Below are positions 37,680 to 47,070 of a DNA stretch of 61,306 nucleotides, one piece after another. Positions within the stretch are counted from its first letter, which is position 1; every line of letters begins with the position of its first letter. Source of the DNA: Aurantimonadaceae bacterium (GTDB lineage Bacteria; Pseudomonadota; Alphaproteobacteria; Rhizobiales; Rhizobiaceae); assembly GCA_947474855.1 (NCBI GenBank), contig CANJKV010000008.1, positions 1-61,306 on the forward strand, written 5' to 3'. A model generated the notes under the pieces. It ran no database searches, was not told the origin of the DNA, and saw only the letters and a program-made list of their open reading frames with translations. The position numbers and the translations under genes were made by a program.

Positions 37680-38153
37680 CTACCCAGCCTCCCCACGTGC
37701 CGCCGACCCGGTGAGGAATGCCCTCTCCTGACCCGAGCCGTCCGACATCCAGTTCGGCGAACGCTCGGACTCGAAGCACTCCTCCCAATCGGAGGGATCA
37801 ACCAGGATCTCGGAATTTCCGAGGACGAGGCTCTCCTCGAGGTCGCGCATCTCCTCGGGCGTGCACTCCCGCCAGATCCGGCCGTCGGGCGCCTCGACCT
37901 GCGCCGCCGCAAGCTTCCAGGTCCGCCTGTCGAATGCCCAGCGGATCTCCACCTCGGCCGCTTCGTCGGAGAATGGATGCATCCAACCCTCACAGGCCAC
38001 AAAGCGGGGCTTCGAGGCGTTCTCCCGCACGCGCACAGCCGCCTCGAGCCGAAGCTCGCGGTCCTTGAGGATGCGCACGCCGCGAGCGGGATCCCTGCGG
38101 ATGCCGTCGGCGAGCAGCATGGCGACCAGCGCCTCCTCATCCCGTGGTTCCAT
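37680..38153 (-). CDS. Hypothetical 157-residue protein
   Basis: The protein is soluble and acidic, with VRILKDRELRLEAAVRVREN around residue 25, the tryptophan-rich AFDRRTWKLAAAQVEAPDGR around 70 and the end TPEEMRDLEESLVLGNSEIL. The composition is that of a real globular protein, and the frame is free of low complexity. No family is recognised. The ATG at 38153 is used; a further in-frame start 78 bases upstream exists. Confidence 0.6.
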   Translation of the reverse strand: MEPRDEEALVAMLLADGIRRDPARGVRILKDRELRLEAAVRVRENASKPRFVACEGWMHPFSDEAAEVEIRWAFDRRTWKLAAAQVEAPDGRIWRECTPEEMRDLEESLVLGNSEILVDPSDWEECFESERSPNWMSDGSGQERAFLTGSAARGEAG

Positions 38154-38350
38154 CCTTCCCGATCCCCGTTCGAGCGGGATCAGGAGCGTCCCGCACCTGT
38201 CGAGGATCGCCGGAGGTCGCGGGGAGCGCAAGCGCCGCGGTTCGGCTGGGACGCACCTGCGGGCCGACAGCCTACGACGGAGGTTAACCGAAGGCGGCGC
38301 GGCTGCTAGCCTGTCGCCCGTTCGAAAGTCGAATCCGAGGGTTGATGGGA

Positions 38351-38824
38351 ATGTCTGCTGCCGGTGCCTGGATCGCGCTTCCCGATGTCGCTGACCTCCA
38401 GCTCGTTTCGCTCCTCGTGCCGATTTCCAAGCACGTCCGCGCGCTCCTCGACCTCAAGCTTCAGGACATCGGGTTGGAGGTCGGGCAGGATCAGCTGCTA
38501 CTCGAACTCAGCCGGGAGAAGACCCAAAGAAGCAGTAAGCTGGCAGAGAAGCTCGCCATTCGCCCATCGACACTTTCGAAAATGGCGGACAAACTCGCCG
38601 CGAAAGGGTTCGTCATGCGCGAGAAGACGCCTGACGATCGCCGCCTGACCATTCTCAGGCTGACGGAGGAGGGCGGCCGGATGAAGGACCAAGTCCGCCG
38701 GATCCACAGCTCGCTGAACGACGAATTGGCGGTTGACCTCCAGGTGGGCGAGAGCGGGAGGGCACTGGAGGCCTTGACCGCGATTGCAGACACCCTCGCC
38801 AGGCGGCTGGCTCGCCTGCGCTGA
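38351..38824 (+). CDS. MarR-family regulator
   Basis: This 157-residue protein has dimerisation helices to about residue 40. The winged helix-turn-helix reads LAEKLAIRPSTLSKMADKLAAKG, and the wing TPDDRRLTILRLTEEG (DxRxx pattern). No effector-binding family signature allows a finer call. GAGGG nine bases before the ATG is the likely ribosome-binding site; two other start codons lie within the preceding nine bases. It converges with the LOV kinase gene. Confidence 0.8.
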   Translation: MSAAGAWIALPDVADLQLVSLLVPISKHVRALLDLKLQDIGLEVGQDQLLLELSREKTQRSSKLAEKLAIRPSTLSKMADKLAAKGFVMREKTPDDRRLTILRLTEEGGRMKDQVRRIHSSLNDELAVDLQVGESGRALEALTAIADTLARRLARLR

Positions 38825-38982
38825 GCTGAGGAAAACGCGACACCACGAAATTGTGGGCACCGGGTTTCACCGACTCTGCCACGTTGTGGGTGTCGCCTCG
38901 CAGCAGCGAAGGATCACCCTGCCGAGGGCGCCTCTCGATCGCGGCAGGCAATGGCATCCTTCGTCGGCACGAGCGCGACACG

Positions 38983-40008
38983 CTATCCGTCGAGGGGGAT
39001 CCGGAGCGTCGCCTGAAAGCCCGGCGGGCTCCACGCGAACGAGGCTTGGCCGCAGAGCTGCCGCTCCACGACGTTCTTGACCATCCGCATCCCACCCTCG
39101 AAACGGGGCGGCTCGCCGATCGCGCCCGCTCCCCGCTCCCGCCAGTCCAGGCGCAGTCCCTCCGGCTCGGTGGACCAGCCAACCTCGACGAAGCCGCCGG
39201 GCTTCGAGAGCCCGCCATGCCGCAGGGCATTGGACATGATCTCGTGAAGCACCAGGGACAGCGGCTGGACAAGCAATGCCGGGAGGAGGGCCGCCGTCCC
39301 GCTTGTCCGCACGCGTTCGCGCATGTGAGCCGGGATCTCGCCCGCCAGCAGGGCGCCGACGTCGGCCCCCGTCCATCCGGAGACGGCAAGAAGGCGGTGG
39401 GCGCGCGCCAGAGCGGCAACGCGTCCGCGGATCGAGGCGGAGTATTGCGCCGGACTTTCGGAACGGGAAAGGTTGACGATGCCCTGTACCAGGGCGAGAG
39501 CGTTCATCGCCCTGTGGTCCACCTCCTTCAGGAGGAGGCGCTCGGCGATCTCGAGCTGCTCGGCGCGGCGGCGGGCCGTGACGTCCTTCTGCGAGGCGAA
39601 GTAGTAGAGCAGTAGGCCCGCCTCGTTGCGCACCGGGCTGATAACGAGCTGGTTCCAGAAGCTGCTGCCGTCCTTGCGGTAGTTGAGGAGTTCCACCTCG
39701 AAGTGATCGTTTCCCGCCGCGAGCTCGGCCCTGATCGCCTCGACGTCGGCCGGATCGGTGTCGACCCCTTGAAGGAAGCGGCAGTTCCGGCCCAGCACCT
39801 CCTCGGCGGCATAGCCGGTGAGTTCGAGGAAGGCCTCGTTGGCGAGGATGATCGGGTTGTCCGGCTGCTTAGGGTCTGTGATGACCATCGGCATGCGCGT
39901 GCGCTCCATGGCGACGAGCGCCAGCTCGCGCCGGTCGATCAGCACCTCGCGACGGGCCGCGACGGGTGCGTCGCCCTTGAACGACGGGTTCGGATCGTCG
40001 GACATCAT
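38983..40008 (-). CDS. LOV-HWE blue-light histidine kinase
   Basis: The protein has 341 residues. A LOV domain (about 30-148) carries the flavin-binding GRNCRFLQG with the photoactive Cys76, followed by NYRKDGSSFWNQL. The HWE-type kinase box is KEVDHRAMNALALVQG (His165), with an ATPase domain (HEIMSNALRHGGL and a G-rich end GEPPRFEGGMRMV). In LOV-HWE kinases blue light forms a cysteinyl-flavin adduct and raises autophosphorylation. The domain order and length fit the family. Two adjacent ATG codons could start it. The downstream response is unknown. Confidence 0.9.
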   Translation of the reverse strand: MMSDDPNPSFKGDAPVAARREVLIDRRELALVAMERTRMPMVITDPKQPDNPIILANEAFLELTGYAAEEVLGRNCRFLQGVDTDPADVEAIRAELAAGNDHFEVELLNYRKDGSSFWNQLVISPVRNEAGLLLYYFASQKDVTARRRAEQLEIAERLLLKEVDHRAMNALALVQGIVNLSRSESPAQYSASIRGRVAALARAHRLLAVSGWTGADVGALLAGEIPAHMRERVRTSGTAALLPALLVQPLSLVLHEIMSNALRHGGLSKPGGFVEVGWSTEPEGLRLDWRERGAGAIGEPPRFEGGMRMVKNVVERQLCGQASFAWSPPGFQATLRIPLDG

Positions 40009-40543
40009 GTACGCCCCCGCTTGTTGCCCCAGCGGGAAAGGGATGCGGACAAGCCGTTGTCGATGCTGCGTTGTCCCCGCCGCGGTGGGACGTAGGGCGA
40101 AGTCGTGTCGTCGCAAAGGATCTGGTCGCGGATGTGCGGAAGCTGGCGATGGATGGTTGCTGTCGCGGGATCCGGGCGACGGATCGTCCCGCTGGCCCGA
40201 TGCAGGCAGTCCGCCGCGTCGATTGCGAAGTCGAGCTGGTTTTTGCGGGACAGCCCGTTCAGTGGAGTTACCGTTATGATCGGCATGAAAGCCGCGTGCC
40301 GGCCTCCAGCATGCGCGGCATGTGGGTTTGTTTCGCCGCCATGCGCGGGGCCGTCCTCACCATCAAGCGCGTCATCCGCCGCGGAATGTACTGTCTCATC
40401 CGGGGCGCCGTCCGTTGGGAATTTGAACGGGTGCTTGTCTCCTCGGGCTTCTCCGGCTATCCGCCGAGACGGAGCCGCGCGGGCGGGGAGTGCGACCTCG
40501 GCAGATCGGTCGGGTTCGATGGGGAGAGCCGCGCGGAACTGGA
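40009..40543. other. Intergenic, 535 bp, divergent
   Basis: This lies between the LOV kinase (minus) and the paired unknown genes (plus). No convincing coding region is seen. It would hold both promoters. Confidence 0.4.
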
Positions 40544-41464
40544 ATGTTCACGTTTGACGAGATCGAGGACTTCCTCGGTGCCGAAGCCAGAACCTACGCC
40601 GAGAACAAGCGGCGCGGCGGAGACAACAACGAGGGCGGTCACGAATTCGAACGCCTGCACGTGGTATCCGAGATCGCACGTCTTGCTGCCGAACACCTGG
40701 ATCGGATCGAGAACCAAGCCAACACCCTCCTGCACACCCAGGTTCACGGCTTCGTCGACGACTTCGCGATCGAGACGGACGGCCTTCACGTTCTCGCCCA
40801 GATCAAGGACGTCACGGAACTGTCCTGGACTTCGGGCAGGCGCCCCATCGCGGAAGACTTCCGGTTGGCGCAGAAACTGGCGGACCGCAAGGGCGTCGAT
40901 GTCGAACTCAGGCTTGTCGTGTCCAGGCCCGGAGTGCTCGCCGCCCTGCAGCGAACCCGACCGGACGACTTGGGCCGCGTCGTTCTCACGCAGCATCCGA
41001 GCGGCACGATTCCAAGCGATATCGAGAGCGTTCCTCGCTTCGTGGACAATCTCAAGGTGATCTGCTGGCCGTTCGCGGATCGGTCTTCGGTTCGCAACAC
41101 CAGCGAGTTCATCCTGTCAGCGTGGCTTCAGCACGGAGGATCGGCGCCGCTCGCGGCGGTGCTGGCGATCGCGAGCGAGCGGTCGGAGTTCGTCGTCCGG
41201 ACGCTCGAGGAGGATTTTGCCCTCGATCCGGACGTGTCGAACATCCTCGGTGCGGTGGAGGACTTCTCGTTTGCGATCCGGGGCACGACCTTCGCATACA
41301 GGTGTTTCGGCGGACTCTTGAAGGGGACGGCCCCGTTCGGGTGCGGAAGCCCCGGCTGGACCCGGTTCGAGGATGGCTTGCGGAGCCTGTCCGAAGCAGC
41401 CGAGAACGGCCCGCCACTGAGCTTTCGCGACTTGCTGCCTTTGCTTACGGAGCGACAGGGATGA
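40544..41464 (+). CDS. Hypothetical protein, possible PD-(D/E)xK
   Basis: This 306-residue soluble protein belongs to no family I can name. Its N-terminal third has GGDNNEGGHEFERLHVVSEI, then DDFAIETDGLHVLAQIKD. The spacing of Asp/Glu and a Q-I-K resembles a PD-(D/E)xK nuclease core (D...ExQxK), as in DUF4297-type effectors of defence systems. This is a motif-level guess. The C-terminal part (about 190-300) is helical. The stop overlaps the ATG of the next gene (ATGA), so the two are a coupled pair. The nearby SIR2 remnant and transposase debris make this an accessory region. Confidence 0.55.
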   Translation: MFTFDEIEDFLGAEARTYAENKRRGGDNNEGGHEFERLHVVSEIARLAAEHLDRIENQANTLLHTQVHGFVDDFAIETDGLHVLAQIKDVTELSWTSGRRPIAEDFRLAQKLADRKGVDVELRLVVSRPGVLAALQRTRPDDLGRVVLTQHPSGTIPSDIESVPRFVDNLKVICWPFADRSSVRNTSEFILSAWLQHGGSAPLAAVLAIASERSEFVVRTLEEDFALDPDVSNILGAVEDFSFAIRGTTFAYRCFGGLLKGTAPFGCGSPGWTRFEDGLRSLSEAAENGPPLSFRDLLPLLTERQG

Positions 41465-42204
41465 CCGGAAGGAAGCTCCGCTTCGGGGCGGGGGAGGAAA
41501 ACGCTCCCCTGTTGTCCCTTGGCCTCGAGGCCTTGGTCGACCCGTCGTCGGACAGGGAGGCGTACCAAAGGGCGCTCGATGTCCTCGGTTGGGGACTCGC
41601 CGTCAGGCTCGCCTCCCGGGAGATCGACGTTCGCGGCAGGACTTGGTACGTGGCGGCGACCGCGGAGGATCTCGACGGTCTGGGCGCGGGTTTCATCCGG
41701 GGCCTGAGGGAGGCTGGGGCGACAGTTGCCGTCGCATGCCTGTGGATACATAGGACCCAGGTCCACACGCCCGAGCCCGTCGACGTCGCGCAGATTGTGC
41801 GCGAGTACGTCGAACCCCCTCCCTCGAGGGTCGATCACTTCGTTGCCCTGAAGTCGATCATCGCGAGCTCGTGCGTGATCAGGACGAGCATCCTGCGCAT
41901 GCTGACCGCCTTCGAGCCGTCCAGCATCCACGTGGTCGCGCCCGTCATCCTGGCCGGTGCCGAGGAGCGTCTGGAGTCGCAATTCCCCGCTTCTGTCGCC
42001 CGGCGGTTCAGGTACCTGGCCCTGGCGGAGGACAGTGTCGTCGACGAGCTGGGCAACGTGCGGCCCGGGGTGGGCGGCAACGTCTACCAACGCTTGGGCT
42101 TCGACAATCAAGCCGACAAGAACGCGTTCTTCCCGAACTTCCTCACGGAGATCATGGGGAGCGCGCCAGACCGCAGTCGTCGCTCCTCGTCGAACGGGCC
42201 GTGA
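41461..42204 (+). CDS. Hypothetical partner protein, PRTase-like
   Basis: This 247-residue protein is translationally coupled to the preceding gene. It has a Rossmann-like beta strand HVVAPVILAGAEERLESQFP around residue 160. It ends with GGNVYQRLGFDNQADKNAFF, a pattern reminiscent of phosphoribosyltransferase-like proteins found in conflict systems. I cannot prove that link. The pair has no other companion on this strand. The role is unknown; a defence cassette is a reasonable hypothesis. Confidence 0.55.
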   Translation: MTGRKLRFGAGEENAPLLSLGLEALVDPSSDREAYQRALDVLGWGLAVRLASREIDVRGRTWYVAATAEDLDGLGAGFIRGLREAGATVAVACLWIHRTQVHTPEPVDVAQIVREYVEPPPSRVDHFVALKSIIASSCVIRTSILRMLTAFEPSSIHVVAPVILAGAEERLESQFPASVARRFRYLALAEDSVVDELGNVRPGVGGNVYQRLGFDNQADKNAFFPNFLTEIMGSAPDRSRRSSSNGP

Positions 42205-42542
42205 CGGCTTCGCCGGATGCGCGGGATTGCCGTCGTACCTGCCGATCGGCGAAGCGCGCGGGCCGGCACGAGGCCAACTTCTTGCCGGCCACGGGCTCGG
42301 GGCCGCCGTGTCGATTCCGGAATGGGGCAGCTGTGATCCAGGCCAAGTGGGCAGGACGGGACGATCGATCCGAAACCGTCCTGCGAGCGCGCGGCCAGCA
42401 CGCCGACGGGAACCCGTCGCATCCGGACGATCTCCCGGCAAAGGCCGCCGATCGACATTCGCGCTTCGTTGCTTGCCTTTCTGGTGCCTTGCCTTGCTCG
42501 TGTCCACAATGGCCGCATGGGTGCCTGAGGAGGGATGCGGTC
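42205..42542. other. Intergenic, 338 bp
   Basis: No coding sequence of plausible composition is seen. The right end has the GAGGAGGGATG ribosome-binding region of the following gene. Confidence 0.4.
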
Positions 42543-42941
42543 ATGCGGGAACGGACATTCGAGATCGACAGGATGTACCGCGGCGGGACAGAATGTCTGG
42601 TCGAGGGGGTGAAGTATCCCGGCGACCCTCACCGCAGGTGTCGCCTGACGGTGAGCGCGGACGGGTTCTCCTACAGGGTGGAGGGCCACCTCAGCCCCTT
42701 GCATGCCGCCGAGGTGGCCGCCTTGCTGCCAAGGCCGCATGCCGGCATCGACGGCATCGAGGCCGGAATTGTGGGATATGGCGCGGGGGACTGGCGCCTG
42801 ACCGTCGAGGGATGCCCGCCATTCTCATGCCTCACCAGCGGCGCTACCTATCCGGTGGCCGGGTTCGGGGTCGCCGAGCCCATGGCGGCCGATCCGGATG
42901 AGGAGGTCCCGGAGTTGGCCGCGCCGCGCTTCCGCCACTGA
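42543..42941 (+). CDS. Hypothetical 132-residue protein
   Basis: GAGGAGGG lies before the ATG. The protein is beta-rich (RCRLTVSADGFSYRVEGHLS, then IVGYGAGDWRLTVEGCPPFS) with many glycines and an acidic tail. It resembles a small beta-barrel, for example a PilZ-like fold, but lacks the RxxxR motif needed to call it so. No family is recognised. Confidence 0.5.
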   Translation: MRERTFEIDRMYRGGTECLVEGVKYPGDPHRRCRLTVSADGFSYRVEGHLSPLHAAEVAALLPRPHAGIDGIEAGIVGYGAGDWRLTVEGCPPFSCLTSGATYPVAGFGVAEPMAADPDEEVPELAAPRFRH

Positions 42942-43212
42942 CGGGAGCGGTGGTGCGGACGGGCGCGCGACGGTCGGTTCCGAAGGTCCGGGCGACCGCT
43001 CCGACGCGCGCGCGGAAGGCATATGCTTCGGGTCCTTGACGAAGCAGGGCGAGCGTCAGCCTGGGGCTCGTGACCGCCGGGGCAGCTGCCGAAGTGGCCA
43101 AGATCGACATCGGGTGGCGGCGGGGTTCCCGCCCAAGAGCGATCGGCACCCTCCATCCAGGCTTCGGATGTGGAATGTCTCCGGTATCGTTCTTCGTCCG
43201 AGTGCGATCGAG

Positions 43213-43509
43213 CAAGGCGCGCCAGCTCTGGCCGAAGCGCGAAGCCTGGTCGACCGCTTCCAGTCCATCGTTCGTCGCAAGGCCGAAGCCGATCTCGACC
43301 CCTGGCTCAAGGACGCCGGCTCCAGCCTGATCGCCTCGTTCGCCCGCGGCATCGCCAAGGATCTTGCCGCCGTGCGTGCTGCCGTCACCGAGCCCTGGTC
43401 GAACGGCCAGACCGAAGGACACGTCAACCGCCTGAAGCTCATCAAACGCCAGATGTACGGCCGAGCCAAGCTCGACCTTCTCGAAGCGCGCCTCCTCGGA
43501 GCGCCTTGA
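43213..43509 (+). pseudogene. ISL3-type transposase C-terminal fragment
   Basis: About 97 codons encode the end of an ISL3-family transposase, with VTEPWSNGQTEGHVNRLKLI and KRQMYGRAKLDLLEARLLG, the conserved C-terminal catalytic Glu region. The N-terminal zinc finger and the first catalytic aspartates are missing, and sequence upstream of about 43213 is unrelated. The remnant ends next to a truncated SIR2 gene and seems to mark the deletion that removed its 3' end. Confidence 0.8.
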
Positions 43510-43555
43510 TCGTCATCGAGACTGCGTCAGACCCCCGTTTGGACGCCGTTTGACA

Positions 43556-44287
43556 CCCGTCCACAACGATGAATTCCTCGCGGCCGGCTGCGGCCTCGAA
43601 GCAGCGGTCGTAGTTGGTCGTGAAGATCCGCACGCGCGCCTTGCGGGACGGCCGCCGCGCGATCCGTCGCAGGAAGTTCGCGTGCGTGTCGAGGGTGACG
43701 TCCGCGGCGAGGAAGTCGACGGCTTCGAGGATGACCCCTTCCGCGATGGCCAGCAGCCTCTCCTGTAGGATGCGGACGGGTTCGGGAGCGAGTTCCGTCG
43801 CAAGCTTCGCCCGGGACAGGACGTGCTCAAGGTTTTCCTCGCCCTCGGCCACGTTCGCTGCGGCCGTGAAAGCGGACCAGCGTCCGCGCTGGTCAGGCAG
43901 GGGATCGGCGGCGTCGAGCCGGGCGAACTCGGCCCTGACCCGCTCAAGCAACTGCCACATCGTTGGCGCGAGCCTCTCGTCACCGCGCCTGACGCAGAGC
44001 GACGTGCCAAGCCCGGAAAGAACGACGAGATTGGCCGAGCGCACGGCCTGCGACAGGTGGCGGGCGGTTTCCTCGGCGCCGATGCCGCCTGCATCGCCGT
44101 CCTCCCCGGCTCCGTCGACCTCAATCCACTGGCGCGATGTTCGGCTCGTCCTGATTCGCAATCGATCGCCCTCCGCCGGAGCAGCGAAGCAATCGGTGGC
44201 GGCCGGCGCAAGCTCCAACTGGCAGCCCCAGCAACGCGGATGGGGCTCCCCGGATCTAAGGACCACGGCGGTCTTGGATCCTTCCAT
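43556..44287 (-). pseudogene. 3'-truncated SIR2-domain protein
   Basis: The SIR2-like fold is recognisable in ANLVVLSGLGTSLCV (NAD-binding GxG), in MWQLLERVRAEF and in RIFTTNYDRCFE, the conserved TxNYD motif. The reading then ends at FIVVDG, after which it reads antisense through the transposase remnant. SIR2 effectors of phage defence have this N-terminal NADase domain and a longer C-terminal part that is missing here. The start at 44287 is tentative. The gene is very likely inactive. Confidence 0.65.
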
Positions 44288-44525
44288 GCGTGACGGAGAT
44301 TCGGTTTCAGAAGACCTTGGGCGCAGTTGAAGGGGAACGCTGACGACGGGGTCGGGTGGAAACCCGACTGTCCGCATCCTGGCGTGATCGGGCTCTAGCT
44401 GCCGTTTGGCTCAGCGCAAAAGAACGGGCCCAGGGTATGGCCGCCTGAGCTGACGGATGCCTTCTCTCCAACCGGATTTTATGATCGGGACCTGGACACC
44501 GCTCGCGACAGACCGCTTTGCCTGA

Positions 44526-44927
44526 TCATGTTCTGAGAAGGGCGAGCACGCGCTTTGCGTTGTCCGCGCAGTCGAGCCCATCGGGACGGTTCTCGATCCC
44601 GTCGATTACGGCGACGAGCTGCGCCTTCCTTTGCGCCAGTTGCTGCTCGAGCGCGGCGATCTCCTCGACCTTCCGCTTCATGGCGGCGACGAGCCCCTCA
44701 TGCTGCCAGCCCTGCGACCCTGTCGGCAGCAGGTGGCGGACCTCGTCCAGTGAGAAGCCCGCCTGCTGGGCACTCGTGACGACGAGGAGAAGCGCCTCCG
44801 CCTCCGCCGAATAGCTGCGATAGCCGTTGGGTCGTCTTTCCACGGGGCCAAGCAGCCCGGCGCTCTCGTAGAAGCGGATCCGGGACGGCGTGAGCCCCGT
44901 GCGTTTGGCCAGCTCGCCGATCCTCAT
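44526..44927 (-). CDS. MerR-family regulator
   Basis: This 133-residue protein has an N-terminal winged helix, MRIGELAKRTGLTPSRIRFYE, a second motif VERRPNGYRSYS and a C-terminal coiled coil (about 80-118, AMKRKVEEIAALEQQLAQRK). One cysteine in the tail (DCADNAKRV) is too little for a metal site, so it is probably a small-molecule or redox sensor like many MerR members in this group. It is divergent from the hydrolase gene, separated by 137 bp, and is its likely regulator. Confidence 0.85.
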   Translation of the reverse strand: MRIGELAKRTGLTPSRIRFYESAGLLGPVERRPNGYRSYSAEAEALLLVVTSAQQAGFSLDEVRHLLPTGSQGWQHEGLVAAMKRKVEEIAALEQQLAQRKAQLVAVIDGIENRPDGLDCADNAKRVLALLRT

Positions 44928-45064
44928 GCGTATCCCGACACCGTGTTGACCTTCAACCTCGCTTGAACGTTATGGTCGCGGCTGGGTCAAGCGGACTGCA
45001 CCGCTCGCCGTCGACAGGCGCTCGGGTTCATCCGTCCACCAACCGCCAATCAAGGGAGCGGCAC

Positions 45065-45895
45065 ATGGAATACGTGACTACGAAGGACGGCGTCGGTCTC
45101 TTCTACAAAGACTGGGGGCCGCGGGACGCCCCGGTGATCTTCTTCCACCACGGATGGCCGCTGAGTTCCGACGACTGGGACGCGCAGATGCTGTTCTTTG
45201 TGAACCAGGGCTTTCGCGTCGTTGCCCATGACCGCCGCGGTCACGGCCGCTCCGAGCAGATCTGGGACGGCCACGACATGGACCACTACGCCGACGACGT
45301 CGCCGCCGTCGTCGACGAGCTCGGCGTCCAGGGCGCGATCCATGTCGGTCATTCCACAGGCGGCGGCGAGGTCGTGCGCTACGTCGCCCGACACGGGGAG
45401 GACCGCGTCGCCAAGGCAGTGCTCGTCAGCGCCGTGCCGCCCCTGATGGTCAAGACGGAAGGCAACCCGGACGGAACGCCGAAGGAGGTGTTCGACGACT
45501 TCCAGGCGCAGCTTGCCGCCAACCGCGCCCAGTTCTACCACGACGTGCCGGCGGGTCCGTTCTACGGCTACAACCGCCTGCTGACCAAGTCGTCCGAGCC
45601 GGTCGTCCTCAACTGGTGGCGGCAGGGCATGATGGGGTCGGCGAAGGCGCACTACGACGGGATCGTTGCGTTCTCGCAGACTGACTTCACCGCGGATCTT
45701 CGGAGCATCTCGATCCCGGTCCTCGTCGTCCACGGCGACGACGACCAGGTCGTTCCCTACAAGGCGTCGGGACCGCGCTCGGCGGAACTGGTCCGGAACG
45801 GCACGCTCAAGACCTACAAGGGTGCGCCCCACGGCATCCCGACCACCCATGCCGACGAGCTGAACGCCGACATCCTCGCCTTCGCCCGGAGCTGA
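45065..45895 (+). CDS. Chloroperoxidase-like alpha/beta hydrolase
   Basis: This 276-residue cofactor-free hydrolase has HHGWPLSSDDWD (oxyanion hole region) and the nucleophile elbow GHSTGGGE (Ser97). The acidic residue lies in VVHGDDDQVVP (Asp225-227) and the catalytic His256 in GAPHGIPTTH. The family is called non-heme chloroperoxidase but acts mostly as an esterase or perhydrolase; the natural substrate is unknown. AAGGGAGCG precedes the ATG. The divergent MerR gene probably regulates it. Confidence 0.88.
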   Translation: MEYVTTKDGVGLFYKDWGPRDAPVIFFHHGWPLSSDDWDAQMLFFVNQGFRVVAHDRRGHGRSEQIWDGHDMDHYADDVAAVVDELGVQGAIHVGHSTGGGEVVRYVARHGEDRVAKAVLVSAVPPLMVKTEGNPDGTPKEVFDDFQAQLAANRAQFYHDVPAGPFYGYNRLLTKSSEPVVLNWWRQGMMGSAKAHYDGIVAFSQTDFTADLRSISIPVLVVHGDDDQVVPYKASGPRSAELVRNGTLKTYKGAPHGIPTTHADELNADILAFARS

Positions 45896-45980
45896 CCGGG
45901 CCGGCCTGCAAGCCGCACGTTCGGGCGCGATCGAACGATCCGTGCTCGAGCGTGTCCGACAACCTCAGCCCAGGGCCATC

Positions 45981-46679
45981 ATGACGAAGCGCATCCTCCA
46001 CGTCGTCACCAACGTCGCGCACTACGACGACCCCTCGAGGCCGACGGGTCTGTGGCTGTCCGAGCTGACCCATGCATGGGACACCTTCGCCGTGGAGGGC
46101 TTCGAGCAGAGCCTCGTCAGCCCGCTCGGCGGACACGTGCCGCTGGAGCCCCGCGCCCTGAGGTGGCCGCTGCTCGACCGCTCGGCCAAGGCCTGGTAGG
46201 GCGATCCGGCTCGGATGGCGCTGCTGGAGACGACCGGACGCCCCGACGAGATCGACCCGGCGGAGTTTGACGCGATCTATTTCACGGGTGGCCATGCGGT
46301 AATGTGGGACTTCCCGGAGAGCGAGGGCTTGCAGGCCCTGACCCGTGCGATCTGGGAGCGCGGCGGCGTCGTCTCCGCCGTCTGCCACGGCTATTGCGGG
46401 CTCCTCAACGCGCGTCTCGCCGACGGGACGCTGCTCGTCGCCGGCCGGCGCGTCACCGGCTTCTCCTGGACGGAGGAGGTGCTGGCGGGCGTTGCCCGGC
46501 ACATGCCCTACAACGCCGAGGCGGAGATGCGGCGACGCGGGGCCCACTACCGCAAGGCAGCCATTCCCTTCCTGCCGCATGTGGAGACGGACGGTCGCCT
46601 GGTGACAGGCCAGAACCCGTTCTCGGCCCACTTAACGGCGAGGAAGGTCGTGGAGCTGCTCCAGGCGCCGTCCCAGTAG
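45981..46679 (+). pseudogene. PfpI/DJ-1-like gene with nonsense codon
   Basis: The frame starts at MTKRILHVVTNVAHYDDPS and is interrupted at codon 73 by TAG (46197-46199) between KAW and GDPARM. It then continues in the same frame to 46679 with the intact nucleophile elbow SAVCHGYCGLL and the typical end GQNPFSAHLTARKVVELL. One base change (TAC to TAG, Tyr to stop) would explain it. Without readthrough only a short N-terminal peptide is made, so the gene is probably dead. An internal ATG at 46215 could give the C-terminal part only. Confidence 0.75.
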
Positions 46680-46704
46680 ACGGACGCGACATTGCTCCAG
46701 CGAG

Positions 46705-47070
46705 TTACCGTACCGCGGCTGCCGCCTTCCTGTTCCGCGACCAAGCTACGAGGTCGGTGAAGATCGGCTTCAACGCGTAGGCGGCCTCGGTCAGCTCGTA
46801 GTCCACCCTGGGCGGGATGGTGGCGAACGCCGTCCGGTTGACGAGCCCGTCCGCCTCCAGCGCACGAAGCTGCGCCGTCAGCATGTTCTGCGTGATGCCA
46901 GACAGCGTGCGGCGCAGCTCGCCGAAGCGCTTCGGGCCGGAGAGGAGCACGAACAGGATGTCGATCTTCCACTTGCCGATCACCGTGTTCACCACCCGGC
47001 GGAACTCGGCGACCTCCTCAATCGAGGGAATGCAGACGGCGTCATGCCCAGAACTGCCTATGGTATCCAT
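46705..47070 (-). CDS. HxlR-family regulator
   Basis: This 121-residue winged-helix regulator has VIGKWKIDILFVLLSGPKRF, then ELRRTLSGITQNMLTAQLRA (recognition helix) and VDYELTEAAYALKPI near the end, all typical of HxlR (DUF24). Many members sense electrophiles or disulfide stress through a Cys near the N-terminus; Cys13 (AVC) is a candidate. It is divergent from a small lipoprotein gene and an MDR reductase, which it may repress. Confidence 0.85.
   Translation of the reverse strand: MDTIGSSGHDAVCIPSIEEVAEFRRVVNTVIGKWKIDILFVLLSGPKRFGELRRTLSGITQNMLTAQLRALEADGLVNRTAFATIPPRVDYELTEAAYALKPIFTDLVAWSRNRKAAAAVR

Noticed and set aside
43070-43560. Complete ISL3 element
   Set aside because: Only the C-terminal part of the transposase is present and no matching left end was found.
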